Translations under genes and position numbers: made by a program
Source of the DNA: Combretum micranthum
Taxonomy: Eukaryota; Streptophyta; Magnoliopsida; Myrtales; Combretaceae
NCBI GenBank assembly: GCA_024138025.1
Contig: JAMXBD010000402.1
Span: 496,001-560,000 of the forward strand
Length of the DNA stretch: 64,000 nucleotides
Direction of reading: 5' to 3'
Shown: piece by piece, positions 1-12,335 of the stretch
How positions within the stretch are numbered: position 1 is the first letter of the stretch
Layout of the letters: the number at the start of each line of letters is the position of its first letter
The notes under the pieces: generated by a model
What the model saw: the letters and a program-made list of their open reading frames with translations, nothing else
Databases searched by the model: none
What the model was told of the DNA's origin: nothing

Positions 1-1340
1 GACAAGATTCAAATGGCTAAAGAACACCTTAAGGACCGCGATAAAAAGGTTCATCAAGATTGAAAAGGTTGAAACTAGAACATTCTTAGCAAAACTTGAC
101 TCATTGTGGTATAAAGGAAAAGGAATATATGGGAATACATTATTGAGATATCTTATATAGCATCAAAACCCAAGGTACTAATATTGGAAATTTCTTATGA
201 CCTATTAGTGCACTTGGTGTTGATATCGGTTCCTATATAATTCATTCAGTTCAAGGCGAGCCACAAATATTAAAGGGACTCTTAATTCCTAAGCTCATCT
301 CATACGGTGGTAAAAAAGAAGTGAGATTGAACTGTGAGAAAGGTGAAAGTGCTCACTTAACTAGTGCATCCAAAGACAAAAACAATAGAAAAAAAAAAGA
401 TGGGAAAGGATATTGCAGTATCGTCATCACAAAAGAAACAACACAAGGAGCAAGATTAGAATGGTTGTTTCTTTTGTGGAGTTAAAGGCCATAGGAAGAA
501 GTATTGTACAAACTATCATGCTAGGCATGTAAAGAAGGCTACACTTCTTGATTTTGTTTATTCTATGGTTAAATTGACTTCGATACCTAGATGCACATAG
601 TAGATAGGTTTAGGTGCAATAATTCACATTGGTGTGTCTATGTAGGGTTGATTGAGTTACTAAAAGCCTAACGATGGAGAAACATACATCTACATTGGCG
701 ATGGCAAAACAATTGAGCTAAGATAGTAGGACATTTTAGATTGTTACTTAGAACTGGTTCTTCTTTGAATTTAATGAGACATTTGTTATAAGAGATCAAC
801 TGCATTGTGGAATAAAAGATTAGGTCACATGTCCAAAAGGAGAATAAAAGACTTGTGTCCGATAGTATTCCATTTCTCCTTAATTTTATGGATTTTGATA
901 TGTATATAAATTATATAAAATGAAACAAAAAAATGTTAAGAGATCAGGGGCCAATAGGGCTATAGAAGCCATGGAACTAATTCATATGAATATCTATAGA
1001 CCATTCCCTATGGCTTCTTGGAATCGTCAATAGTATTTTATAACATTTACAAACAAATTCCCTATATATGGCTACCTATAGCTCATTCGCAAAAATTGTT
1101 AATCATCAGACATGTTAAAAAATTATAAGGATGAAGTTGAAAACCAAGTTGGCAAAAGAACTAAAAATGCCAGTTTAATCGTATTGGTAAATACCATAAC
1201 AATATGATGGATCCGTTGAACAACATCTAGTTACCTTTGCTAAATTCCTAGAGGAATGCGATATTATCCCACAATATACCATGCCAACTTCACCTTTAAT
1301 GAATGGTGTTGCTGATAGATAAAACAAAATGCTTAAGGGA
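1..1340 (+). mobile_element. Decayed Ty1/copia element, gag to integrase part
   Basis: Broken plus-strand translation shows parts of a copia polyprotein in order. A gag-like segment comes first (about 60-400). A CCHC zinc knuckle follows at about 470-512 (CFFCGVKGHRKKYC). Next is a GAG-pre-integrase segment near 800-860 (LWNKRLGHMSKRRIKDLC), then integrase core pieces (about 970-1320) ending in an NGVAD-like motif. Stops and frameshifts are frequent, so no protein is made. The element runs off the left edge, so its 5' LTR is not visible. The reading resumes after 3424, which shows that the sequence between is an insertion. Confidence 0.8.
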
Positions 1341-1762
1341 TGTGGATGACAAGCTAATACGTCGCCGTCCTTGACCAGCTACGCCGCCAGCCTTGACCAG
1401 CCTTTAAGCAGGCCTACTTTGTCAGTCATGTCACACGATTTATTTATATTTGTTATTGGTCCAAATTGTATTTACTATTTTCCTTTTTAGATTTGTATTT
1501 ATTATTTGTCTTTATTATTATTCAATATTGCATTTATTATTTACCTTTTTTAGGATTTTACTTTTTTAGGATTTTCATGTAATAGTATAAATAGGCCTTT
1601 AGGCTCGTCTTCGTATACAAAACTGATATTTGACATCATTGATATTGAATTAAGAAGGTTTTCTCTGAATTTGCAATTGCTTAACAATTGTGTGATTAAG
1701 TTCATGTTTTTAGATTTACTCGTTGAGTGTTCTATGTTTTTTTACGCTTCCTTGCTGCATCA
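1341..1762 (+). repeat. 5' LTR of the gag-only element
   Basis: It begins TGTGGATGAC, ends GCATCA and matches 3032-3424 along its length. It contains a GC-rich patch near 1363-1420 with GCCGCC, in otherwise AT-rich sequence. A TATA-like run, agtataaataggcc, lies near 1584. Confidence 0.75.
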
Positions 1763-1765
1763 GCT

Positions 1766-1777
1766 TGGTATCAAAGC
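1766..1777 (+). promoter_or_regulatory. Primer-binding site, initiator tRNA-Met type
   Basis: TGGTATCAAAGC matches the plant retrotransposon primer site TGGTATCAGAGC at 11 of 12 positions and starts 4 bases after the 5' LTR. It fixes the plus orientation of the element. Confidence 0.8.
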
Positions 1778-2009
1778 TGGTAAAATCCTGTGGAGATGTT
1801 GATGATTGCAGAATAGGAGGCGGTCATATTCCTAATGATGTTTAGGGTACGGAAGTCCTACGTTATGGGTGACCGGTATGAAGGGTAGTAGAAGAGACCA
1901 TGGGTCATAAAATCCGACAAAAGGAACAGCGCTTTGATAACCTAATTTATTGATCCAATATCCACAGTAGCAAGAAAGATTATTGGAGACGACTAGAAAG
2001 CGATCCAAG

Positions 2010-2860
2010 GATCAGTTTTGTTACGTATGATACTGATGATGAAGATGAGCTTTTTGAAACTATGGCCTGCATAAGAGGTCATGATAGTAGAAAACTTTAT
2101 GACAAGAGTAATTACACGTATAAAGATGAAATCTTTTTTCAATTTAAATATGTTGTTTCTAAGTTTGATGGTACTAAAAATCTAGATGAGTTTTGAGTTT
2201 GGGTTGAGGAAGTTGAGAGTGTTTTTAACCATATGAGAGTTTCTGAGGGTATGAAGATAAAGTTAGTGAAGAGTCGTTTGCAGGGCGATGCGTGGTATTA
2301 GTAGGAAAAACTTTTAGCAGTGAGATGCCTTGAGGGTAAGGAGCCTATGAGGACTTGGTTTATGATGAAATACTTGATAGAGTAGGAGTTCTTTCCCTTA
2401 GACTATAAGTAAATCCTTCCCTAGAAAATTCCAAAAATACCTGAACCAGTAAACCTAATTCCATAAGTGATTAAAAGGAATTGATGGCACAAGATGATTA
2501 CTTAACCCTGAAAGATCAGAGTGCTTAAATTAGTGATGGTGAGGACAATGGGGAAGAAGCTGATGCTTACAAAGATTATCTTGGTGAGGAATTCGTTGTG
2601 GAAAAGCCTCTATTGATTGACAAACAGGTGTTGATAATTACTGAAGAGGTGGAGGCTAAAGAAACTCCCAATAGATTCAGTGCATCAATGAATGAGATTA
2701 AAAATGTGGGGCTCAATGATTTGTCCAAAAACTTACATCATGACCCAAAGGAAGTGCTACAATTAGTGAGTGCATCTATCCTATCACTTCATATCAACAT
2801 GGAAAATGATTGTCCAGTTATCACTCAAATCCATCCAGATTGCGCATAAACAGATTCAAA
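2010..2860 (+). pseudogene. Gypsy-type gag relic
   Basis: Translation with stops reads FDGTKNLDEF, then VWVEEVESVFNHM, then KLVKSRLQGDAW and EPMRTWFMMKYLIE. This is the usual order of a plant Ty3/gypsy gag (retrotransposon capsid) domain. At least four in-frame stops break the capsid part (for example near 2194, 2300 and 2383). A downstream open stretch at 2598-2849 continues the acidic gag tail without a recognisable zinc knuckle. No pol domain follows before the 3' LTR. Confidence 0.65.
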
Positions 2861-3031
2861 AGAAAACTCAATGATGAGTTTTAATCTGGTGGGGGTGAAT
2901 GATGTGGTGCGAATCACAATCAAACGAGATAAATAGGATAAATAAAGATGATCCAAAGAGAGGAAGAATAAGAGGAAAAGGTGGAAAAATGAGAACTCAA
3001 GGTCGAGTTCTTTACTAGTCAGAGAGAATGA

Positions 3032-3424
3032 TGCGGACGACAACTTAATACACCACCGTCTTTAACCAGCTACACCGTCGGCCTTAACCAGCCTTTAAGC
3101 TAACCTACTTTGTTAGTTATGTCATATGATTTATTTGTATTTATTATTGGTTTAAATTGTATTTACTATTTTCCTTTTTAGATTTGCCTTTATTATTAGT
3201 CAATATTGTATTTATTATTTACTTTTTTAGGATTTTTATGTAATAGTATAAATAGGCCTTTAGGCTTGTCTTTGTACATAGAATTGATATTTGACATCTT
3301 TGATATTGAATTGACAAGGTTTTTTTCTAAATTTGCAATTGCTTAGCAATTGTGTGATTAAGTTCACATTTTGAAATCAATTGTCAAATTGGTTTTTGTT
3401 ATTCAACACTTTCATATTGTATCA
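3032..3424 (+). repeat. 3' LTR of the gag-only element
   Basis: It begins TGCGGACGAC after a purine-rich tract (agagagaatga), ends GTATCA, and pairs with 1341-1762. It is about 30 bp shorter, mainly because one T-rich repeat seen near 1490-1570 is missing. Confidence 0.75.
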
Positions 3425-5150
3425 CTAAGGATATGGTAAGGAGTATGATCGATTATTCTATCTTACCAAAACCACTATGGGGAGAAGGATTAAAAACTGT
3501 AGTATATTTATTGAACAACGTACTTGCTAAGACAATTAACAATACCCCTTATAAGCTTTGGACTGGTAGGAAGCCTAATCCAAAGCACTTACAGATTTAG
3601 GAATGTGCAGCTGATGTTAGGCCTTATAGGCTAAATGAAAGGAAACTAGACTCATAGACCATTAGTCGTTATTTTATAGGGTACTCCAAAAAATTCAAGG
3701 GTTACAAGTTTTATGATCTCACAACAAAGGTAATCCTTGAGACAATAAATTCTAGGTTCTTTGAGGATGTTGACTTGCAAGAAGGGATAAGGTTAAGGAA
3801 TTTGTATTTGAAGAGGAATATGTTAGTTTTCCTCTAACTATTATTGATAGTGCTCAGGATTAGGCTATAATACCTGATATTGTTCAAGACACAGATCAAT
3901 AATAAGGCAAACTTTAAACGTTCAAGAATTAGTACCATTAAGTAAATCTACTAAAGAAAAGGGAAGTACAATTCCAGATGATTGTACTATATTCCTTCAA
4001 CAACATGAGCTTGGAATTGGAATAATGGAAGAAAATCCAATCAACTTGAGTTAATCCATAGAAAGTTGTAATTGTTAAAAGAGGATGGATGCCACAAGTG
4101 AAGAGATGAAGAAGGATAATGACAAATAGGACCTTGTTCCATTGCTTGAATATGTGAAACCCATTGGTTGCAAATGGATATTTAAAGCCAAAAAGGATTT
4201 GAAAGACAGCATAGAAAGGTACAAGGCACTCTTGTGACTAAGGACTTCACATAGAAAGAAGACAGATTATAAAGCAACTTTCTCTCTAGTTTCTTTGATA
4301 GACTCTTTACAAATTATAGTGGGACCTATACCACATTTCGATCTTGAGTTACATTAGATGGATATAATGATGATGTTTCTCAATTGTGACATTGATGAAA
4401 TGATCTACCGCAAGAAAACTTTGAATTAGGAGATTCAAAGAAGATGGTATGCAAATTATAGAATTTAATATATGGACTCAAGCAAACATCTTTCTAATGA
4501 CATCACAAATTTTATCAAATCATTATCTCATTAAGTTTTTAAAAGACTGTTGTTGATGATTGTGTATACCATTAGTTTAATGAGAGCAAATTCATTTTCC
4601 TCATATTGTATGTAGATGCCATACTTCTTGCTAGAAATGATATGAGCTTACTACATGAAAGTGAGAAATTTCTATCAAGGAATTTGAAATGAAGGATTTT
4701 GACAAAGCTTCTTTCATAGTTGGAATCCAAATGCATGGGGATATTTCTCGAGGTATTATTGGACTATCATAAAAGAGCTAAATTGAGAAAGTACTCAAAA
4801 GGTTTGGCATGTAGTACTATAACCTAAGAAACACCCTTGTAGCTAAAAGAGATAAATTCAATTTAAGCCAATGCCTCAATAATGACCGTAAAAGTAAAGA
4901 AATAGAAAAGGTCTCCTGTGCTTCAGTCATAGGAAGTCTCATGCATGCTCAGGTATGTATGCATCTAGATATTGCTTACATTATAGGAATGCTAGAGAGA
5001 TATCTCAGCAATCTAGGAAGGATCATTGAAAGACAACCAAGAGAGACATGTGTTATTTACAGAGAACAAAGAATGATATGCTCACATATGGGAAATCAAA
5101 TTGAAGATAATTGGTCATTTTGATTTAGATCTATACGTATGGGTTAGATG
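3425..5150 (+). mobile_element. Decayed Ty1/copia element, integrase end to RNase H
   Basis: This continues the copia relic after the nested insertion. The integrase C-terminal part (LWGEGLKTVVYLLNN, then NTPYKLWTGRKPNPKH) lies at 3475-3780. The reverse transcriptase starts near 4160 (GCKWIFKAKKD), with GLKQT near 4475 and a YVDA-type catalytic box (normally YVDD) near 4609-4620. Later come NFEMKDF and an HLDIAYIIGMLERYLSN stretch at about 4960-5020. Traces of RNase H end near 5150. No 3' LTR follows, so the element is truncated. Stops and small indels are dense, which makes it an old, dead copy. Confidence 0.8.
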
Positions 5151-5966
5151 CTATTAGAAAATTATATGTTATACATAAATTGACTAGTATACAAATGTAG
5201 TGGCTTTTAAAATATATAAATTAGTGATAATAGAAGTATTATTCCAATTTATTATTCCACGTTTTAAATATTTTGTAGGAATGAAAACATATTGTAAGTA
5301 TATTTCAAATAATTTTTGCATCACATATATGATATATGGTTCGTTTTGGTACTAAATATCACTAAACCACAAACTACCTATGATATAAACTTTTTGATAA
5401 GTAATAAATTTGATAAAATATATGTAGTATGTATTTTTCTAAGTTTGACAAATTGTAAACCAAACCGAAATTTCTAAAAGCTCTACCACTTTATATCTAT
5501 CAAAGGAATGGACGGGGTGGAGAAATAGCTTTGTGGACATGTTTATATATATATATATATATATGTAATTTTTAGAAATAAATACATATTAAAATAATTT
5601 ACAAATGATTTTTTTGTCATTTACATGTTATATAAACACGTCAACTTACTGCTTCTTTGGCCACTACGTCAACTAACTACTTATGTATATATTTTGTATA
5701 AGTAATAAAAGAAATATTTAGTATGTATAATTTTTTTTTTTCCAATTTTGAAGAATCTAAACCATAATGAAATTTCTAAAAGCTCTTCCTTCTCATCGGG
5801 ATGATAAGGTTGTGCCTTTTGGTGTCTCCTCCAAAGAAATTTGGGGCAAAACTCCAATCTAAAAATTAATTTATGTTCCTCTCTTTTTGAAATTTGTTTA
5901 TAAGTATTGATATGCCGAAAGAAACTTACATAAACTGATCTATTATTGTTGGATAACAAAAGACTA
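5151..5966. other. AT-rich spacer, no gene seen
   Basis: No coding similarity was recognised. A (TA)n microsatellite lies at about 5545-5563. A diverged direct repeat of roughly 90 bp is present, at about 5390-5485 and again at about 5690-5785, both copies ending aaatttctaaaagctct. The spacer sits just downstream of the NB-ARC relic (read on the minus strand), where an intron and LRR exons would be expected, but none are visible. Confidence 0.6.
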
Positions 5967-6597
5967 ACCATTTTTTGCATGAATAGTTTTATTGCTTTTT
6001 CTTTATTCCAAATTTATTCATGTTTCTAGTTCCTCATGTTCTTGCCAAATAATTTTTCTACCGAGATCTCTCAACCAGTCGTTCATCCATTAATGAATGG
6101 TATTCTTTTATTTTAAGTAGGAACATATGTTGAAGAAATTATATTACTTCTTCTAGAAATTCTAATCCATCCATTTAGCAAACAAATTCTAACCCATCCC
6201 AAAAGTGAAATGTGATTCTCTTATCCTCTCCAATAAAAAAAGCAAGATATATTAAGAAATATCTGCTTTTGCTTATTCTTTAACTCAAAACTAATCCTCG
6301 GCTTTGCACGATCTTCTTCCTAAGGTACTTTTTGCCCCTTTTTTTACTTCGGAATCTCATATTCCATTACTCTTACCACATAACAGTGGACCAAAAACCA
6401 AAGGGTTAGAGGAAGCACCCCTGCTTTCTCTCCTAATATTTTAGAAAGAACATCATATTCCTTTTCAGGTTGATGTTTTCGGAAAGCATGCTGGCTAAAC
6501 AGTGGGAATCGGAATCTCTAGGTTTACAACAATGGTCAAGTTTAATGGAATCAATGATGCTCTTATTTTTAGTTGTGATAGTGATTCTACTTCTAGA
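5967..6597 (-). pseudogene. NB-ARC exon fragment (TNL relic)
   Basis: On the minus strand this aligns by eye with the 3' part of the NB-ARC exons of the two TNL genes in this window. It runs from the RNBS-B strand (near 6590), through the SKHAFRK-like and GLPLAL-like stretches (about 6390-6510), to the region before MHD (about 6060-6100). It ends at the exon's 3' end, where the usual GGTTACC splice context is changed to gactaacc. It has many frameshifts, internal deletions and stops. The P-loop and kinase-2 part are gone. It is a third, much older member of the resistance-gene cluster, in the same orientation as the other two. Confidence 0.7.
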
Positions 6598-8575
6598 ATT
6601 AAATTAAACTAACTTTATTTTCCGTTAGTCATACTTGGGAATTTTAATTAAAAAACATCATCCAAAAGAAGAAGAGTCACACCATGATAATGGGTGATAC
6701 ATCACAATGGAGATGATGATGATGAATCTGGAGAGAATGATGGTGCGGGAGGAAGGATGGGGTGCTGGAGGAGGCGATTCTCAGGCTGATCTAGCACCAA
6801 CTACTAATAAGCATTGTGATCTACAATGGGATCATAGTGGAAATCATGGACGGTTGTGGCAATGAGCGTATATTAGATTATTAAGGAGTTCATGGTAAGC
6901 ATTGAACTTTAATATTATAAACTAAACTAGAATAGTGAGATATTTAGATTAATTTTACGTAACCAGTATGGAGGATAATTCTGATACAGGTGAATGGGAG
7001 GGAATCTCGTATGCAAGAAGATTCTATATCTTGTGGGCTCCAAATCTTAAAGCAATGTGTGGAGGGATTGTTAGATCTACTATAAGAAAAAAGAGGGTGA
7101 AAGGCTGCCTACAGTACACCTCGAGCCAAATTTAAACACCAAGCTCGGGATTAAAGTTAATTACGTGATTGTTTCGACATAGAATTCAACTATCTAGTAA
7201 AAATTTATTAAACCTTATCTATACTATCCCATGCACTAAAAGACATATTAAGACATCTAATAGTTGGTGAGTTCCCAGCAGTCCCTTAACCCTTTGTTCT
7301 TATCCATAGGCCTCGCCTATCTACACTTTCTTCGGGTGGGTGTCGTCCCTACGCCTCCATCCATGGGCATTCTCCACAATCTTTCTATTATTTTCTGTAC
7401 CCTTCAGGCTTCGTATTACCCATCTCTATGGTTTGATTTCCATTACTATATAGGAAAAATATTACAGATCAGATGGGACATCTTTCAGATCACGTTATGA
7501 TCCTATTTCCGAACACCCTTATTGGCTTTTTATAGCCCTTAGTTGATGGTTGTCTTCTAGGAGCTTCCTGTTAACCTGTACCTATATTTCGAGATTGAAT
7601 CTGTCGTTGGACTTGATATACGTATTGGCATCGATTGTATTTTGTAAATATTATTTCATTTTATAGTTATTAAATTTTGTTTATATTAATTTCTATTAAA
7701 AGAAAAGAAATTCAAAATATTTAAACTTTTTATTTAATCTATGAATAATATTAATATAAATTATCAAATGTTATACTATAATTTATTATTATAAATTTAA
7801 AATTATATTTATCTTTATCCAAAACACAAATAATAATATTAATGAAAAATAATAAAAAAATATTATAATCACCACATACCACGGGAAATTTACAGCTAGT
7901 TATCATCGCATGAACCTACATTAATGTGGTGGGAGAAAAGGCAATACCAGTGCTTATACTGTTAAATTTGGGCAATTCAATTTTTAAATTTAAATTTTTG
8001 CCATTTAGTACTCATTGAAACAAAATTCAATTTAGTATTTATATTAGATAGACATTTTAACAGATGCTATATTGAGCTATGATGAAATTCAAATGCCATC
8101 TTTTTCTATACCTGGCATTTATATGGACTCTCTTACGGCTGAGATTTTAAAAATTACGAATGTTAACAAGTTATGATTGTAAAAGTTCCCTGCTTAATTT
8201 TTCTTGTTATGAAAGAGAAAATTGTTGCTACTGTAATAGAGTAATTTTCATAATTTTCAAGACCCTAATGTGCCAAATATTGCACTTAGACACTGTGTAA
8301 AAGAGAAAATGACAAGTGGATTCCATTTTAACTCAATGATAGGTTTGTTAAAATGTCATTTAATAGAGAGACTAAATTAAATTTTACTTGCACAAAATTG
8401 TAAAACCTAGGACTTTTAATACTAAATTTCCTAAATATAATAGTACTAATGCTTATATTACCTTATCCCTAATGAGTTAAATTGTTGTTATAATTTTTAT
8501 GTGTGGTATATATAGCATAGAATCTATGTAAGAAGGGTTGAAAACTTATAATAATGATGCATATACACTACAAGA
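6598..8575. other. Non-coding spacer with unassigned repeats
   Basis: No gene was recognised. The stretch at about 7080-7640 is less AT-rich and holds a 78-codon open frame (7264-7500) with no family resemblance. At about 7980-8060 and 8365-8440 there are sequences of the aaaattcaatttagta type in opposite orientations, possibly the ends of an unclassified DNA element. Confidence 0.5.
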
Positions 8576-10425
8576 AATTTTGGCTTTAGAGACAAAATTA
8601 TGTATCTAAAAGTGAAAAATCTGTCTCGGAAAACTTTAAGAGACTTTTCATCACATGTTTATGTCTCAAAAATTATTGTCGCTAATTCTTTTAGAGACAT
8701 ATTTAATTTTTGTTGCAAATTTGCGACGAAAATTCTATCGCAAATCTATCTCTGTTTTAGAATTAGTTATTATTAAATACTCTATTAGCAAATAATAAAT
8801 AAAATTATTCCATCGCAAATCTGTCTCTAATTCTTAGATAAATAATTAAAAAAAAAAAATTCTCATTTGCCTCCTATTTATCCTTCCCAGGAGGTTATTC
8901 ATTATTGAATACTTTAATATAGCAATTTATAATATTATAACTACAAAATATTTTACATATCTTTTATAATTAACTTTTATTTTATAATTTCACTTTCCCT
9001 ATTTATTAAGGATTTATTATTATTATTTTATTCAAATAATGTATAATATTTATACATACTAAGTTTATATTTTATAATAATTATCTAATTTATATATTTA
9101 TTATAAATATATAATATTTTTAATAGTATATTATAATTTGTTTGCCAAATATGATATTATTATGAAAAATATTATATAATATACATAAAAAAATATATTT
9201 ATATATATATATATATATATTTAATGATATATGTTATAATTATACTTTTTACGTTACTCGTTTTATATTTTACATTAACTTAACAAACAATAAATTTTTT
9301 AAGTAATATGTTTATTTTTTTTATATCATTTTTATTACACTTATTAAATTATGTAAAACCTATATTATATACAATCAAATAATATATAATATCAATTCAA
9401 ATATATATAGATTTAACTAATTATTTTATATTATACATTTTATTATTTAGATATACTACATTTTTACATGGTATATTCTTTTTTTTAATATGTTATTATA
9501 TTTTAAAAAATATATAATATGTAAATATAAATTAAGTAAGATATATATAACAAATTTTTTTATATTCAATAACATATGAATAATTATAATAAAAATATTA
9601 TAAATAATATGAGTATATATTTTTATTAATATAATATTAAAAAAATATAACATTTATATATGTTTGTATATACTAAGTTTACATTTTATATTAGTTATTG
9701 TATTTTATATATTTTATTATTGAAATATACTTTATTTTTTAGTAGTATTTTATGATATTACTTATATATAACATATTATATTGTTGTTATACATTATTTT
9801 ATCGAGTTGTATATTTTAATTTTTTTATATAAGATGTTATGTAAAAAAATATGTAATAGATGTAAATAATAAGTTATAAAATGTATAAATGTTTATAACA
9901 AACATATTTTAAGTACTTTATATATATAAATATGTAATATATTAATAAATAAAATATATAGTATTATTTGTAAATGACATATGATTATACTTATTATATT
10001 TATTATATAATAAAATTAATTTACAAAAATAATATAAGTCCATATTATATATTAAACATTTATTTATATTATATTTTATATTTATAATTAAAACTATATT
10101 TTAAGCATAATTATTTATATATACATATATATGATAATTTAGTTTTGAGACAGATTTGGAACATAATTTGAAAAAATAGAAATAGGCGCTAAAATGTTTT
10201 ATTTTCCACTAAAATCATAAACAAATTTGCAACGGAAAATGTTTTTGTCGCAAATCAATTTGTAATTCGTTGCAAATTCCATCACAAAACATGTAAGAAT
10301 TATAAGATTATTCATGATTTATGTTATCACAAATCCATCACATATCTATCGCTAATTCATTTTTTTAGAGATACAAATTTTCTGTCGCAAATTTTCTATC
10401 TCTAAAGACTATTTTTTTAGTAGTG
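8576..10425. mobile_element. Non-autonomous CACTA (EnSpm) transposon
   Basis: The left end reads CACTACAAGAAATTTTGGC and the right end reads TTTTTTTAGTAGTG, so both termini carry the CACTA/TAGTG signature. The flanking trinucleotide is ATA on both sides (8573-8575 and 10426-10428), the 3-bp target duplication expected of this superfamily. Subterminal zones of about 250 bp at each end carry repeated short words in both orientations (tagagaca, gtcgcaaat, tctgtctc). The core (about 8840-10130) is extremely AT-rich and encodes no transposase. At 1850 bp it would need transposase supplied in trans. Confidence 0.85.
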
Positions 10426-10474
10426 ATATAATTTAGATGATCACAATGGAGAACTATAACCTTTTATGGGTAGT

Positions 10475-10590
10475 TTTCTTTTTTTAAGCCATTACAACAA
10501 GGAGGAGGATTTGAATCTCGGACCTCTCACTTGAGAGACTAGGAAGATGCCACTAGACTATAATGTTATTGACTATGGGTAGTTGTCTAC
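10475..10590 (-). mobile_element. tRNA-derived SINE, copy 1
   Basis: Read on the minus strand, a polymerase III A-box-like TAGTCTAGTGG (10550-10560) is followed about 30 bp later by a B-box-like GATTCAAATCC (10507-10517). The latter differs from a tRNA T-arm GGTTCAAATCC by one base. A pyrimidine/A-rich tail follows near 10480. A related copy lies at 60560-60725, and a more diverged one near 12250-12335. Confidence 0.55.
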
Positions 10591-12249
10591 CATAATATAA
10601 TTGAACTACTATGAAAGTCACTGCATCTTATTTTTTTGCTTGAAAGATCCAAAGAAGTGCTTAGGTAATTAGAAAGTCGTCCAAATAGTTCATCACTACC
10701 TTCTATTGAATTAGGCCATATTTTAAACTAAAGATTGTGATAACAATGATATTACCAACAAATTCTTGTTATAATTCTTGTTGTTTTAATCGAATAAACA
10801 CCAAAGCTAATGCTTGTGCCAACTGAGTAGCTATCGACGACTTATAGCATTGAGAACCTCCTATCTTCTTTATCCTTTTTGTTATTTGTTTATACTTGTT
10901 CTTAACCCCCTAAAATGTAGGTGGGCTTTTGGACAAGTTGTGTACCATTTCTTTTGCTTATCTATTGAAATTTTCTTTGGTGGCAAAAAAAGAAAAAAGG
11001 TATGGTGGAGGTTTTTTGACACATTTTTAGCATAGCATAATCAACAAGTTGCTTATACGATTCAATAGAAGATGTTGTAAAAGCAAGCCAAAGATAAAGC
11101 CTAAGAATAAGGAATAGGGATGGGCCCAACTTTGACATGGATATCATAAGGGTTCTTAGGAATTAGTGGATTTGGGTGTGGATGACCAATCCCCTGATTG
11201 ACACGGCCGTCATTCTTTAATAAGGCTCGGTCTTTTATGTGACGTCCCATGCTAGTAGGGATGTCGAGCTCAATGTGGTGACTTATATGCTAGTGAATTT
11301 GAACCACGAATATGAGGACCTCCAACATTGGATGAGTACCCATACTTAACATGACGTTCCATCTTATCCATAGGCTTAATAGCCGCCTTCCTTTAACAGC
11401 TTCTCAAGATGGGCAATCATCTGAAGTGTCTCCATCCGTGCAGTGCTAGCGATAGAAATCTTGAGTTGAATGAACATTATTTGAATAGTTTGACTGGGAA
11501 AAGAAAAAATACAAGCTATTGTCGTTGCAAAGACAGCTAGGGCCAAAAGAGACTAAATAAGTTGGCCATATACAAATTAAATCGACTGGATGGACACCAA
11601 AGGAAATTTGGTTGACCATATGTCATTAGTGACAATTTTTTTCCTTTTTTATGGATCTTTTGTTATATTTGAATATATAGATGAAACAAGATTGGATATA
11701 AATTATGATTATAATCATTTAAATTGGGAATTCATGATCATGATCAAAATACATGAAAGGATTTGTCTCTTGTATGAAATAAAAGTGCTTTTTTTAATAC
11801 ATTTAAGAAAAAGGAATCAAACGAATCCTTATCTTGCATTTTCAATTATATAACTTAATAGTGAGCATTTATCTAAATGTCGTTCCATGCATTGTTAATC
11901 TTTGTTTATATTTACATAATACGAAAGAAAACCTCGTATAATAAGCAATGAAGTATCTTAGAGAAATAGTCTATAAGTTTTTTTTTTTTTTATCCATCTA
12001 AGCATGCCAAGTCACTTTTTTATTGGATGATGAATCATATGGATGCTATAATTGAAATTTACTGTAAAGTTAGATTCGATAGGTAAATTTTTAAATTAAA
12101 GTGGCGAAAGTAACTTACCCATCCTAGAAGTTTAGGACTTCCCAACTATTTTTCCTTACACAAAACTACATTATCTGTTCTTGTCATATATTTATAAAGA
12201 TAAATGCACATTGCATACAATTACATATTTTATTTAGTAACAAGTACAA
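10591..12249. other. Non-coding spacer, unrecognised
   Basis: No gene was assigned. The part at about 11090-11480 is less AT-rich than its surroundings and may be an old transposon fragment, but no domain can be read in any frame. Open frames of 61-87 codons (10814-11035, 10962-11147, 11590-11853) show no similarity that I recognise. The spacer lies on the 3' side of TNL gene 1, and no LRR repeats are visible in it on the minus strand. Confidence 0.5.
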
Positions 12250-12335
12250 TATATCTCGGTGAGTAAAATAGGGAAAGGGTGATTTGAACTTGTCCCTCTT
12301 AGTGAATGATCAGATTTTTATACCACGAAACTATA
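12250..12335 (-). mobile_element. tRNA-derived SINE, diverged copy 3
   Basis: The minus strand shows an A-box-like TAGTTTCGTGG (12323-12333) and a B-box-like AGTTCAAATCAC (12279-12290). Order and spacing resemble SINE copy 1, but similarity elsewhere is weak. Confidence 0.35.

Larger units (their letters stand above)
1341..3424 (+). mobile_element. Small gag-only Ty3/gypsy-like LTR element nested in copia
   Basis: Two direct repeats of about 400 bp (1341-1762 and 3032-3424) flank an internal region of about 1.27 kb. A primer-binding site follows the first repeat directly. The internal part encodes only a gypsy-type gag relic and no protease, reverse transcriptase or integrase, so this is a non-autonomous (LARD/TRIM-like) element. 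It interrupts the copia integrase at the codons for LKDMV: the copia text stops at cttaagg and resumes at ctaaggatatgg, consistent with a duplicated taagg. The two LTRs have diverged visibly, so the insertion is old. Boundaries may be off by a few bases. Confidence 0.75.

Noticed and set aside
9456..9653. 65-codon open frame inside the CACTA core.
   Set aside because: It is a nearly pure Ile/Asn/Tyr/Phe/Lys translation of A/T-only DNA, without transposase motifs.
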